Shown here: positions 32,489-44,699 of the stretch, piece by piece
How the letters are laid out: each line of letters starts with the position of its first letter
Position numbering within the stretch: position 1 is the stretch's first letter
NCBI RefSeq assembly: GCF_017654505.1
Contig: NC_054538.1
Location: 60,856,184-60,920,183, forward strand
Source: Polyodon spathula
Lineage: Eukaryota; Chordata; Actinopteri; Acipenseriformes; Polyodontidae
DNA: 64,000 nucleotides
Direction: 5' to 3'
Position numbers and translations under genes: made by a program
Notes under the pieces: model-generated
What the model was told of the DNA's origin: nothing
What the model saw: only the letters and a program-made list of their open reading frames with translations
Databases searched by the model: none

Positions 32489-34059
32489 GGTCTCCGTGGG
32501 AGAGAATTTCGACTGGACGCTTGAAAAAACCTGACGCAAAAACGTCACCCAACCCATATAGCTTCAAAGTCCCACCGGGTAGGTTACTAATTCAAAGAGG
32601 TTTGCTTTCCTGCCATATACCACTAAACAATCATCTATTTCATGGCCATTAGCATCATGGGTAAAGTTTCACGGTACTGCCACCAAATACGTTTTTTCGT
32701 TTTTAAATGTTGAGATTGTCAGATTATCATGTTGTCGGGTATACAGAAAGTTTAAAATATATTAAATGTATTAAGAACAAAATTGCACACGTAAAATAAT
32801 TTGAACAGTGAGGCTTGTCCTTACAACAACTTTTATACAATGAAATTACGAGGAAATTATTATTTATTTTTTTGTGGCAAATGTAATGTAGGTGAACCTT
32901 ACAATCAAAATAATTATATTTTATGGTATTGATATTATATTTTAGGAAATGATAATACTGTTAATATGACATGTTTCATTGTCTTATGCGATTTGTAGAG
33001 CGTTTATATAATAGTTTACTATAGGATATCTTAAAATATTCTGATCATATTCATTATCTGTAGTAATTTACCATAGAAGAAATTAGAATTCCTGTTATAT
33101 TCTGTTGGTGTGATAATTTCCCACAAGAAATACTGTAGTAGTCCTGTCATACTGTTAAATGTTGTAAAATAAATGTACAATAAAATATAGTGAAATGAAG
33201 TCCAAAAAAATAAAAAAACAGGCTAATAAGATTCATCACTGTTTGAATCACTAATCTCTATCATTAAAACAAGACCCCACTGAGACAAAAACTAGATTTC
33301 ACTATATAATGTTACGTTGGGTAGGTAGTTAGGGTTATGGATGTTATTTTTATTTTTTTTTTTTAGCCCAATAGAGAGCACTGATGCCTAAGTACATTTA
33401 GAAATACTAAAGAAACTAAAATTCAATGACATATGTTTTGACTAGAAATCTTTCTCTGTCTTCTTTAGAGTACAGTACTATAGCTTGATTACTACTCTAC
33501 TCCAATCAATCATCAAACTTACACTGACTGGCCAGAAAATACAGAAGGTAAGGAAAAGTCACTAAATATATAATCTGTGCAACTTCACCGAGGATCACCG
33601 TGACTTTGCAAAGGGACACGATAGTGGTTACCCAGAATCAATCAAGAGTCTCCTAGGTCTTCCCGGATTGCCAATGTTTGCAGAAAACCACCAACAGAAA
33701 TCACAATTCTAAACAATGTGCTGCAAAGTATGCATTGTGGGAATTGTTAACAAGTCAGTGTACCCATTGAACTAACATGGGCATCTTTTTGGTTCAAGCG
33801 ACCACATCACCAATATTTGTATCTGTACAGGGCTGGGTCACTGTGTCCACTAGTTTTTAGCATCAATTGTCTTTACGACAATGTGATTCTCAAACCACAA
33901 TAAATAATTACACAAGGCCATCAGATCTTCAGAGACATTTCCAGACAAAAAAAGAAAATTGGTTGTAATGGGGTAGGCCTCTGTTTTACAAGTCAGTTAA
34001 ACATTGCTCATGTTTACAAGTATACTTGATGCTCTAGTAGACCAAATTGAACTTCACTC
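32489..34059. other. Non-coding
   Basis: 32500-32560 upstream of the candidate exon holds CpGs and TGACG-type motifs (GGGTGACG and TGCGTCAG on the minus strand) and may be its promoter. The remainder is AT-rich. 33500-33960 shows faint transposase-like phrases, not convincing. Confidence 0.35.
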
Positions 34060-34310
34060 TCTTAAAGAAAAGGGCTTATTACAAGCACGTTCCTGGTTCA
34101 AATCCCAGCTCAACCACTCACTCACTGTGACCCTATGCAAGTTACTTAAACTTCCTGTGTTCTGTCTTTTGGGTAAGATGTTGCTGTAAGTGACTCTGAA
34201 ACTGATGCATAGTTCATACATCCTAGTCTCATATCTTGTAAAGCACTTTGTGATGGTGGTCCACTATGAAAGGTGCTATATAAAGATTATTTACTTCCTT
34301 CACTGCTAAA
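34060..34310 (+). mobile_element. tRNA-derived SINE with CORE-like middle
   Basis: CTGGTTCAAATCCCAGCTC (34098-34116) is a Pol III B box of a tRNA-derived head. CACTGTGACCCTATGCAAG and TTACTTAAACTTCCTG (34125-34158) match the CORE/MIR-type central domain. The end, TTGTAAAGCACTTTGTGATG ... AAAGGTGCTATATAAAG, is an L2-type tail. The A box is degraded. Confidence 0.75.
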
Positions 34311-35862
34311 AACAAATAGTGCAGAAGACATAGTTATCTGGAAACCATTGTTTTTCTTATAAAAAAAAAACAAAAAACATTTACGCATTGAGAATAATGA
34401 AAACAAATTAAAGCGAAAACAACAAAGACAGAACAGAATCATTAGAATTCAAAAAGAGTGTTTTAAATCACATCCAATCATCTCTTATTTGTGTACACCA
34501 GAGAATAAAAAAGGATTAGCAATATGGTGACAATTTACTGAGTTTTCATTCTCCTTTGAAAAATATTGCCTTCTGTTTGGTCTAAATTCAGGTCAGTGCA
34601 TTTCACCAATTTGCCAGTCATTAAAGAGATATTTTTATACCTAGGCTGTAACATTATACTGTTCAGTGGTTATGATAGCTCCCTACAGAATTCCTGACTT
34701 GAAAATGAAGTCTGGGAAGCTGAGGTGCAATTATGATACTTTAAATAATTCTACAAAAGTAGAACTGCTTTTAAATAATTTAAAGACATTGATCTTGTCA
34801 GAAACTCATTTAAATTGTCACATCACTCAGACTAAATATTTTTAAACAGAAGTGTGATAAGTGTTTTTAAGAAATATGGTGTTTCAATGCGCATTGGGGC
34901 TTATATAGGATTCATTATAAATCTACAAAATATGCGTTTATGATCTCAAATAAAACCACACATTGAGCGCAAAATGTCATTGCAAGGTGATAAAAATCCA
35001 GAAGGTTCTCTTTGTGGATGCTCATTTTGACATCTTGTTTCATCTGAGTCATGAAATTACTCAGTGTCAAGCCCTGAATGAGAAGTTTAAAATATTTTGG
35101 CAGCCACTATGTATAGAGCTAATGCTTTCCAAAAGGCCATTTTAGCCTCTGGTCGAGCCTCTATTTTCACACCTCACAACTGCAGGAGCTCTGAAACTGT
35201 CATTGGTCCTAGTTTAGGATACACATTGTATTGTACACATATTTATTTTCTAGTAGGATTGTAAGACTAAGCACAGACCTCTTACACATAGCTAAAAATT
35301 ATCTATTCAGTGTTGCTCAGTATTTTCCTAATGAATGAAATGATATATGCTGCATACATTATTTCATACAATCTTTTCAGATCTCCCCTTTTTTCTTTTC
35401 TCTTTTCCTGCATGCGTCTTGTTCCCTTAGTCCCGCGTCTTCTCACTCACTATTGGCTTCCGTCCTCCCCCGTTCTTCATAAAGCCGAAAGCTATTGTCT
35501 CTTTCTCTGCCACTGACAAGACACCAATCTAAAAGTAATACACAGCTTTTTCGTTACCCACTTCGATTTTACTGCTACGTCTACTCTTTCAAAAAAGTAA
35601 TGTGTGTGTGCAAAAAAATCCTACTTTCCACACAATATCAATTTACACAAGATAAAACCAGCAAAAAAAATAAGTTCAGTTAAAACATGGCTTAGCTCCT
35701 TTAAGGATGTCCAGTGCTCTGTCCTGCAGAAAGCAGAAGGCTAAAAATAATATATCATTACTATTTGATGGTCCTTCTCATAAGACGCCTCTTGCCTACT
35801 GGACATTAGTTAAATGTAGAATTAATCAATCCTAAACCCAAATGTAACTCCAAACTCAGGCC
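34311..35862. other. Non-coding
   Basis: No recognised gene or element. Frames at 35310-35516 and 35495-35683 are short and without family resemblance. Confidence 0.4.
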
Positions 35863-36124
35863 TGTTAGGGTTACAGTAGCTGCTGTGATAAAGATATTTT
35901 GTTTTGTTACGTAAACTATGTAAAGAAGTGTTTGGTTGGGCTTAGCCGTCCAGTCTGCTAGATAGGGACTGTTTAAAGTGTAGTTAGTATCTACGTATGA
36001 GCTAGATTTTGTTATGTTGGATGATTTATTGTGTAAATAAATGAAAGTGTGCAACAAGGTTCAACTGCAACCAGCCTGTTCATGTTTCATGCCGTTTGTG
36101 CCTTGACCGTTGGTCACTCTGTCA
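35863..36124 (+). repeat. Possible LTR 3' portion
   Basis: Begins TGTTAGGG and ends CTCTGTCACA, with AATAAA at 36037-36042 about 85 bp before the end, as in the other LTRs of this window. No target duplication and no TATA box seen, so tentative. Confidence 0.3.
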
Positions 36125-39100
36125 CACTGCCTTGAAATCATATTTGTAACATGATATGTAAGATATCTCACTTTGCAAGGTTACAAAGTAACACTTAGTG
36201 GTACATGTTATTTTTTAAATTGTGTTAAGCTTGCACATGTATATTCTGTACATGTTTCTATTCAAGTTAAGTAGGTTAAAAGCACATATCTAGATGTGTA
36301 TTGTTTAAAGGGACCACATTATTTCTAGTGCATAAAAAATATCCACGCCTGTCATGAGAAGTCATAAGAAGGGGCTGGCTAGTTTATAACAGCACTACTC
36401 AATGACATCAATGGATAACCAGTTGCAGGTAATTTGATTTCAAAATGTCAACACAAAGAGAAGCGAATCCCCACTGACTCAAACTTGATTAGGAAGTAAA
36501 CATGCAAAAGCAGTGTCAGCTGCAGTCACTTTACTGAGCAGCAGCTATTGCATGCCAGTGATAATAACGGTGGTGTATCTAAGTTTAGCATTATCTGCAA
36601 ATCTTTTTTGTGCTTGGCTAAAGCAGAATGGCTTCACTTGTTATTGTCTGTTGCTCATTATAAATCTAGTTTTGTGTTTCCTAAAATGTGTCTTATGTAT
36701 TTTTTTTATTTACTTTTGACCATTTTTGACGTAAAAGTTTTCTGCCCAGAACTTAATAATAATACTGGCATCAGTCTTTAGTAGTGTCTGTCAGATTTAC
36801 ACCAAAATACAATTTGTACCATGTCTTTGAGAAATAAAAATAAAAAATATGTTTTACATAACTAGACACAATGTAGACACACCTTTGAATCCTTGAACTA
36901 ACCTTTTGTGTTGTCTTTATGAGAGTATGAAAATCCTGGGTGATAACTCTATGAAGCCTGCCTTTGGCCTTGTACAAGTCACTGAGCTACTGTGTGTGTG
37001 TGTGAGCTGATGCTTCCTCCAGGATAGTCAATGGAATATTGATCCATACTACTAAAGTGGATTATTTGATACAGGGCTAGCCATGGGACAGCTCATACAT
37101 CTGTTTACTTTACAAATATTTAGCCTTTGGGAAGTCTTAATCCCGGTGAAAAGGCGTCTTTAGAGCCCTTGTGCAGAAGCGTGAGATTAATGCTCAGTTT
37201 GTCACAGAAACAGGGCAGGAAAGATAATCAATATCCTTTGATAGGTACTATTAGGATTTTAACAAGCTTTTCCTCACACTACTCTACCTCACATAAAAGG
37301 ACAGTGCCAAGGTCTCCCCTTGAGGTCTTTAATTTCGTGTTGTACAATTAGTATGTTTATATTGTTCTGTCTGCAAAAAGTGACGTGCAAAAGTCTTTAA
37401 AGTGGTACGCGTAAAGTTGGGGGAAAAAACTCATTTATGAGATTAATTTTGATTGTAGTCAGTAAATTAGGAATTAATAACTAACATATATTAAAATCAC
37501 AAATAAATCATGAAATCAGACATATAATAGGGATGCCACAAGCCACACAGTTTTACATGCATGTTAACTGTATATAATGAATTATAATGAATAATTCCTT
37601 AGCTTAGTTCAAACTTCCTTTTACATCATTCCAAACGTTTCACTGTGTTTCTGTGTACCTTGTGTACCTGTAATTTACCAATTTACATGCCCTTTACCAT
37701 TCTTTCACTATATGTTCTATAGATTTCTATAGTTTTACAATGGCATATTGGTGTAAATATTTAGAAGGTGAGTGGGAATTATAAATGTTATTCATGTTCA
37801 AATATCTCACAGTTTCCAAATCATTTGTTTAAATGTGTAATATATGGAACATGTGGTGGTGGATCCTTTTTATATATAATAATCTATATTAGATGCAATT
37901 CAAGGCCCTCAGAGCAAAGGGACAAAGAAAAAGATCTGTCTACCCTCCTCTTAAACAAACTTTATTCACAACCTAGGTGTCACACAAAAGTAGTGAAAGG
38001 TAAGACCTTTGTATTTTGCTTACAGCTCTTTAAAACAAAAGCTTTGCAAATTATGAGAAATGTCAGCAGGGCAAGTATTTGGATTTAAAAGTAACACATA
38101 AAAAAAAAAACAGACTTTAAAAAGCCACCTAAATGATTCTTTTGCCATACATTCATCAACATGAAGAATAAAGGCTGTAAGATGTGAGCTTGCTAAACGA
38201 TTTTTAAATGGTGTGCGTAACCTAGCAGCTTTAAGTTTTCAAACAGCAACCAGTAGGGGAGCTATGATCTAAATATAATTGGCAGCATATGCATTTGTCA
38301 AATAATCATTAAAATAATTGTTCCCTTTTTGGCTGTTTCCCTGCTGTTTTCAGATGCTTTCCAAAATCAAATGATCTGCTCATTTGAAAGCTCATCTGTG
38401 CTAGTTCAAAATTACACACTCACCTAGAACACATAGTGCTAATGACAACAATTAACCCCAAATGGTTCCTAAATGATTAGGCTGAAAGGGAGTGCTCATA
38501 CTGGGTGGAATAAATCCATCAGTTGGATTTAGCATATCAAGGTGTATTGTGTTTTAATTTCAAGGTAATTTATAAGAAAATTATAGAGTGTACGGTATTG
38601 CTTGGCAGGAAAGATAAGATAAGAACAGCCTTCCCACCTGGAATATTTGTGATCTGTAAGGCTGAGCTGTAGTGTTGATGTTGATCTCTGTTTCAGCAGT
38701 CTATTTCTGTTTTATCTTGATGTAGATAAGGCAGAATTATATCATAGCGCAAGGGAGGACAGATCTCCCTTATAACCCCAGTATGTTCTATATAATTAGC
38801 CTATTTATTTAGTTGTAAAATAAATATTAACATGGCAAATTCTGTTGAGTTGCGGTAACTTGATTTCACTGGCAGTGTTCTGACAAGAAACAGATACAAA
38901 ACATTGTGCACTAGTGACAGTGTAATGTAATTACAAGTCCTTAATTGGGCAAAATTGACAATTTTAGTACAGAAAAAGAGTACAGGCTAAGCAGTGTAAA
39001 AAGATTAGTATGAGAGTTTAACTGTTTCAGTCCTTCATTTGAGGCTTCAAACTTAGGTTTGGGGTTCTCTGTGGCACTATTTCAAACAATTTTGTTATCT

Positions 39101-39126
39101 ACCTTAAGATACTTTGCATTAGAGTG
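36125..39126. other. Gene-free stretch with possible conserved blocks
   Basis: No coding sequence supported. 38320-38620 has balanced, non-repetitive composition with TAATGACAACAATTAACCCC-like and ATGATTAGG motifs, suggestive of regulatory DNA. Elsewhere simple AT-rich sequence. Confidence 0.4.
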
Positions 39127-39736
39127 CAGTAATCCCTCGCCAACCGCGGGGGTTATGTTCTTGACAACCCCCGCAGTTGGCAAAACCACGGTTGGTAAAT
39201 ACTAGATCTTATGGGAAATAAGATCTAGTATATAAGTTCTCCATGGCTGCGGTTACACTTATCAAAGCCTATCTAAGTTGCATTTTCATTCACTAAACAC
39301 AAACGAAAAACACAGTAACATAAAAACAATGCAAATACCATAACATACTGTGTAAGGTAACATGTAAAAAGTAATAAAATTATAACATAATAAAAAGTAA
39401 TGTTTTATTTACTTTGAATCCTTAGAGTTGAAGGCCAGGGTGTTGTTGACTGGTGACAATTATGCTAAGTTAACACAGAGCAACGAGACCGCATGCGCAT
39501 ACTACTATGACTAGTACATGAGACAAAGCTAGAGATGATGCTGGTACTGGTAGCGGGAGATGCTGGCGAGATGGGAGCGCGCAAGAATACATATGATGGC
39601 GCTGAAGCAAATGCGGATGCATCATATGTTTCCGTATAAAACCACGTATACACAAATCTATATGCCGTGTTGACAAATTGGTAAACAAAAGGAAAATCGC
39701 ATATACATGAATTCCGCAGTGGGCGAGGGATTACTA
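39127..39736. mobile_element. pogo/Tigger-type MITE
   Basis: The left end CAGTAATCCCTCGCC is the inverse of the right end GGCGAGGGATTACT. TA follows the right end; the left flank is TG. Near the left end a second inverted pair (CCAACCGCGG / CCGCAGTTGG, and ACTAGATCTTA / TAAGATCTAGT at 39202-39230) can form hairpins. The reading frames inside are unrecognised and there is no transposase. Confidence 0.75.
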
Positions 39737-39844
39737 TAGAACATGTATGCACATGTAACACAAAGGAGAAGATGAAAGCAGCAAGAGGAGAAAGAGAGGG
39801 AAGCATATCAGGTCCACATGGTTGGAGAGACAGGACCACTAGAA

Positions 39845-41220
39845 GAGTCGGCACTAGGGCAACTGGCTAAAATACAAGCTGAGGATGAAAACATTGCTCC
39901 ATTGCTGCGATAGAACAGGATGACCAGCGCCCCACCTGGGGGGGAGGTTGCCTCTTATGGAACACTGGTCAAGGCTCTGCGGGCCCAGTGGAACCGATTG
40001 GAACTAAAAGAAGGTGTGTTGTACCGGACGTGGCAGCAACCCACAGGAGATGATGTGGTGTGGCAGTTGGTGGTGCCCTCTGCAATACAGTCACCCATTC
40101 TGCGAGCTGCACATGACTTACCTATGGCAGGGTACTTTGTTGTGACCATGACCCTGTTAAAAGTTTGCCAACGCTTCTACTGCATCCGTTGCTGAAGGGA
40201 TGTTGAGAGAACAGGCGCTGTGATGCCTGTTTTGCTAGAAAAGGGTCAAAAAAGCATGTCAGGGCACCAATACACCAGTACAATGTTGGTGTTCCCATGG
40301 AGAGGATAGCTGTTGATGTCCTAGGGCCATTGCCAGTATAAGAGAAAGGAAATAGTTTCATACTTATCGCTATGGATTCTTTTTCTAAGTGGCCTGAGGC
40401 TTATGGCCTGCCCAACTAAGAAGCTACCTCAGTTGCAGAGGTACTGGTTTCAGATTTGTTTAAATGTTTTGAGTTCCCGGGGGAGTTTATGGTGACTAGG
40501 GACGCAATTTCGAGTCAGCTGTGTTCCAGGACACCTGCCAACTCCAGAGCACACACCACTGCACTGCATCCACAGAGTGACAGAACATTTACGTCTTTTT
40601 GATGATGTTGGACAGGGTCCGACAATGGACTGAAAAGTGAAAATTGTAATGGTCCAACATAGGACCGCAAAGGGTTAATTGCACACTGGAAGTGCAGCTG
40701 CCCCTCTTTGTCCAACACCACCAGCGGGATTGGGATGTCCACTTGCCTCTGCTATTGATGACATACAGGACAGCAGTTCACGAGACAACTGGTTGCACGC
40801 CGGCAGACAATCTTTGGCAGGGACCTCAGCACTGCAGTAGAACTCCTGTACGGGAGACCACCAGGAGTCTCAAACAAAGGACCGGGGCCTGAGTACATCC
40901 ACCAATTACAGGATAGACTGGATCGTGTCCACAGTTTTTCTCGGGCCCACATCAAAGGAGCACCAAATCTCCAGAAAAGACACTGATGTGTAGATCTGTG
41001 AGATGCACTTTGAGCCAGGAGAAAGAGTTTGTGTGTACTCCATACCAGAAAGAGGGGTAGGAGTCTGAAATTGTGCAGTGCCTGGATGGGCCTCTGCACT
41101 ATCCTTGAACGGCTGACTGATGTGGTTTATTTGGTGGCGCTGCAACCACGTTGAAAAATGGTGGTCTTTCACCTAGCTCACCTTGCACCCTATCGTCCTG
41201 GTGAACCTGGCGACCCGTCT
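39845..41220 (+). pseudogene. Gypsy integrase remnant
   Basis: Fragments in order: an upstream linker (39920-40010), the zinc-binding N-domain (40060-40195, partly eroded), the core start ERIAVDVLGPLPV (about 40300-40340) with the first Asp, SFSKWPEAYGLPN (about 40380-40420), FPGEFMVTRDAIS around the second catalytic position, then TTALHPQSDRTF (about 40548-40585). After the MITE the frame continues with LEVQLPLFVQHHQRDWDVHL (40689-40748), HLPLLLMTYRTAVHETTGCT, a GVSNKGPGPEYIHQLQDRLD segment, and a C-terminal part VYLVALQPR...FHLAHLAPYRPGEPG (about 41127-41212). Stops, frameshifts and the insertion inactivate it. The usual NxxER around the catalytic Glu falls at the insertion point. Confidence 0.88.
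40592..40674. mobile_element. piggyBac-type MITE nested in the integrase
   Basis: The right end reads GGACCGCAAAGGG followed by TTAA (40675-40678); the inverse CCCTTTGCGGTCC is a piggyBac-type terminal repeat and TTAA its target. The left flank is TTTA (40588-40591), one change from TTAA, and the left end is diverged but keeps TGTTGGAC. Integrase similarity is continuous on the two sides. Confidence 0.7.
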
Positions 41221-41544
41221 TCTTAACAGGCAGATCACACACAGGTAGAAGCAGATACAGTGTTTGGCTTGGGCAGTGCTCTTGAGCAACAGGACTGCCT
41301 CCTGTTCCCCAGTGACCGGTAATGAGCCTAGGGAGGAAAGCAACCTCCCCATAGAGTGAATGTGGAACAGTGACTCGGAATAGAGGGAAGACCAGGCCAA
41401 GGAAGGAGAGTGGCCAGAACAGTGCAAGGTGTGGAGGTCCTGGAGGCCACCCAGATGCTGTCCTCTCTGCAACCAGCAGTCCATCGGAACCCCCACAGGA
41501 GCAGCATCACCTCCACCGAGGAGGGGGAGATGGGGGGGGGGGGT

Positions 41545-41967
41545 TGTAGAAGAAGACTCAACTGGGTGGGTAACTTTTCTTAGGAGGAGAAGCTAAAATA
41601 TTTAGCTATCACTAAAGTGTACATAGTTAGAGTGGACTGTGGGAGACTGCCAGTTTGGGGTATAATGTTAACACACTTGGGACAAGTGTATTTTATGGGG
41701 GGTGGTGAGCTGCATCATACTAGACCCCTCAATGAGGCAGTTTAAGAGTTTAGGATAGGGGAGGAGATTAGTGGGAGGAGCAGATGTGAAGGAGTGGGGG
41801 AGAGAATAATAAAAGAAATGGTGTGCACAGCGAGCTGTTTCTCGGCCCCCCTGACTAGTAGACAGAGAGCCCTGTTTTGTACTTCTCCAAGTTATAAATA
41901 AGGAAAGCGTTTGTTTCATACAATATTGTCCCTGAGTCTCATTAAGAGTAACCCGACCAGTGCTACA
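41545..41967 (+). repeat. 3' LTR of the Gypsy element
   Basis: 423 bp beginning TGTAGAAG directly after the polypurine tract and ending GTGCTACA, so the ends are inverse (TGTAG/CTACA). An AATAAG/ATAAATAAGG signal lies near 41896-41905. Confidence 0.75.
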
Positions 41968-42027
41968 GTATGATACCTCATTGGTATTCATTATATCTGT
42001 TATTATTATTGAAAGGCACTTGTTAGC

Positions 42028-42334
42028 TTTTTTTTTTTTTTTAATTTAGCCGTTGCCAATTATTTTTGTTATTTTCTCCCAATTTGAAATGCCCAATTAT
42101 TATTTAGGCTCACCGCACCACTACCACCCCAGCGCTGACTCGGGAGCGCCGAAGATGAACACAATCTGTCCTCCGAATCGTGTGCCATCAGCCGCCCACT
42201 ACTTTGCACACTGCGGATTCACCATGCAGCCACCCAGGAGCTACAGCGTAGGACGACAACGCAGCTCCCGGGCAGCTAACAGGCAAGCCCGCAGGCGCCC
42301 GGCTAGGCTACAGGGGTCGCTGGTGCATGGTGTT
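42028..42334 (-). mobile_element. SINE, 5'-truncated
   Basis: The minus-strand copy ends in a poly-A (poly-T at 42028-42042). The body includes GCGCTGACTCGGGAGCGCCG, TGCAGCCACCCAGGAGC and CCCGCAGGCGCCCGGCTAG (plus strand). I recall this sequence as a common repeat in sturgeon and paddlefish DNA. The expected tRNA-like head is missing at the 42334 end. The frame 42053-42337 across it is not a gene. Confidence 0.65.
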
Positions 42335-42382
42335 TAAATGTACTGTTTTGTCTTTGTTTTATTGGTATAATTTAACGTAGTT

Positions 42383-42871
42383 TGGCAGAGGCAATGTTTG
42401 CTTCTTGTCTCTGCCAGACTACCTCTCGTGAGAATGCGCGGTCGGCAGCAAATGATTTATTGACAAATTGGCTGTTGGCCACGCATATGAGAAACCCCAT
42501 GCAGAATGTGGTTGAGGGATAAACTAGCTAATTGATGGCTAGTTAATCTCTCGACCACGTTATAAAAACCAGCAGCTTTGGCTGACTGGGGTTGGGTGTA
42601 CATAGAGGAGGTACATGAGAGAGAGAAGGAGATGAAATGTATAGAATATAAACAATTGCTACTTGTGCTGGAAGGACCAGAACGATGCTTGTTTGTGTTG
42701 GATTATTGTCTTTTTTTTCAGCCAACGTGCTTTTTGTTTTGTGTTCAGTGTTTGTTTTGTGTAAAAATGTATTTTGTTTATTTAATAAAAACGAGCATCA
42801 CCACTTCAACCCACAGTAATAGTGTGTGTCTCTTCCTAGTCTGACGTCACCACCAAGCCAGCCTGGTCACA
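42383..42871 (+). mobile_element. Solo LTR, family C
   Basis: 489 bp from TGGCAGAGGCAATG to GCCTGGTCACA. It has a TATA box (42561-42567, TATAAAA) and AATAAA (42784-42789) in LTR order. No target duplication is visible, so the ends are provisional. The 42578-42844 reading frame lies within it and is not a gene. Confidence 0.6.
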
Positions 42872-44277
42872 AAGATACATTGAACATTTATAAGGACTTT
42901 TTGCAGTTACCGCAGGACTGTTTACTATCAGCAGTAGACCACTAAAAGAAATGTGAAGCGCCAGAAAATAAGGGATCACACTGTTAAAAACCTGCTACCA
43001 AAAAAGAATAAGGTGAGCCCTTTCACAGATCTTTACCTCATAAATTATTTTTCATGGTCTATTTTGTAAGATTACTGTAAGTGCTGGTCATTTTTGAGGG
43101 GCTTTATTAAAATGATTTATTTAATGTGTAAATACCTCACAGCTGAACAACCCACTGGAACCCTGCTATTTGTGGTGTGAAGTGACAGATCACATGTTGA
43201 GAGGAGAGCAGAGGGACTAAAGACTTGGCAGGTCTTTGTCTTGGTGGAGACGTTAGTGTGTTAGAAGCTTATTGTCATGCATCCAAAAGGCATTAAACAA
43301 TGCTCCAAGGTGGAGCTGTTTACCAATACTGCAATCTATCCCATGCTGCACCCAGTGCTGCAGCTAATTAAGAGAACAACTAAGACTAAGGCGATCAGTC
43401 AAGTACACCGATATTAGCCGTTCTCCACACTTTGCAAAGTAGTGCCAGCTCCCAGAGGGCTAAGCCTTGTTCACTCATTCAGAAAATGACAGGAGGAAGC
43501 TATTAAATATCTGAAGCCCATAAAAATGCAATCATACGTTTCTGAGCTTAGCAGCCCACAAGAGACCTCACGTCAGAAAACTTCAGAAAGTTGATTAAGT
43601 TAGTAGTGTTGTAATAGTTGATTCTGCTAAGTAATCTCGTGGTGACTACTTTTTACATTGAATTTCGATAGGCCTCCTAATTCACAGACTTACAACTAAG
43701 ACGATTAATTAGAGGCACCACTGATGAAAATGTAATTAAAGCATTTTACTTTTTTTTTTTTTTTTAAGTTACGTTTATTAACTATCAATATTATTGGCAC
43801 TTTTAAATAAAATTAGAAAATGGATTGCAGATTTCTTTTAACCTGATTGGTTAATATGAGATCTCTAATCTCTGGACCTTGAATGTTATTGTTAAAACTA
43901 TGTTTAATCTCTGCTCCAAATCAATCCACCAAAAAATATGTAAATACAGTATTAATTTATGTATTTTAGCTTTTTTCTGCTTGATGACAGAAAATCTCCA
44001 TTCTAGTGCATGCCCCTCTGTCAATGTTGACTAAGCCTGCTTCCTCGCTGTGCTATATGTTCAATCTATCTATTTAAATTTAGTCCAGTAAAAAAGTGTT
44101 TGCTGTCAGTGGCACTACAGTAACAGCAACAGAAATAGCAACTAGTCTCTGGTTTGAATGGAAAGTTGTAGAAATCAAAGAACTGGTTACTTTCACAATA
44201 ACAACACAGGGCACTGTGCTCTCTTCTCTAACAAAGCTAGGAGGCTTTGAATAAACTTTATGAAAACAATGAACAAG
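42872..44277. other. Gene-free stretch with a TAAT-rich block
   Basis: 43480-43745 contains AAATGCAATCATACG, GACGATTAATTAGAGGC and TGTAATTAAAGC and has no repeat resemblance; it could be conserved regulatory DNA. The rest shows no features. Confidence 0.4.
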
Positions 44278-44699
44278 TGTGGCCAAGTGGTTTGTAGTGC
44301 ACAGGTGCAGTGGTGATGCGGTGCTCAGGAATGATAGACACTTGACAGTTCATGGTGAAAAAGCAGATGTTTATTTGCTGACAAATAATAATACCTGGCT
44401 CTATACAACGATGTGTATCATTCAGGCAAACCACGGGGTTCAGTACCGAAATAATAATACACTAAACAAGATACACACAAACACAACAAGGCCACAAGTC
44501 CAGAGTGAGTGCTTTTAGTGAAAGTGGTGATTTACAGGTATCCGGGCAACAGGTATCCCCTTCCTGGATGGCTGGCTTCCGACTTACCCTGGGATGAACT
44601 GCCAGACCATCCAGTATGAGGCACACTGTTCCTGTTATACAGTGCCTTCACAGGTCGGGAGGGAGATTGTTGACTAGGATTCATTCGTTCTCTGTCACA
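44278..44699 (-). mobile_element. Solo LTR, family B, copy 3 (internally deleted)
   Basis: 422 bp, same ends as copies 1 and 2 (minus strand TGTGACAGAG ... CACTTGGCCACA), with about 250 bp missing from the middle including the TATA region. Flanks ACAAG and TATCC do not match. Confidence 0.8.

Larger units (their letters stand above)
39845..41967 (+). mobile_element. Gypsy element, 5'-truncated, with 3' LTR
   Basis: Contains an interrupted integrase gene (39845-41220), a polypurine tract (41521-41543, GGAG-type purines then a 12-G run) and a 3' LTR at 41545-41967. Everything upstream of the integrase, including the 5' LTR, is missing. A piggyBac MITE interrupts the integrase. Confidence 0.85.

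Noticed and set aside
33500..33960. Degenerate Tc1/mariner transposase
   Set aside because: Only scattered phrases are reminiscent; no catalytic motif or inverted repeat could be identified.
34098..34116. tRNA gene at the B box
   Set aside because: No intact A box, acceptor stem or anticodon arm. The B box belongs to a SINE head.
39465..39854. 129-codon minus-strand frame
   Set aside because: It straddles the end of the pogo-type MITE and the following Gypsy sequence, so it is a chance frame.
42053..42337. 94-codon frame
   Set aside because: It is contained in the SINE body and shows no protein family resemblance.
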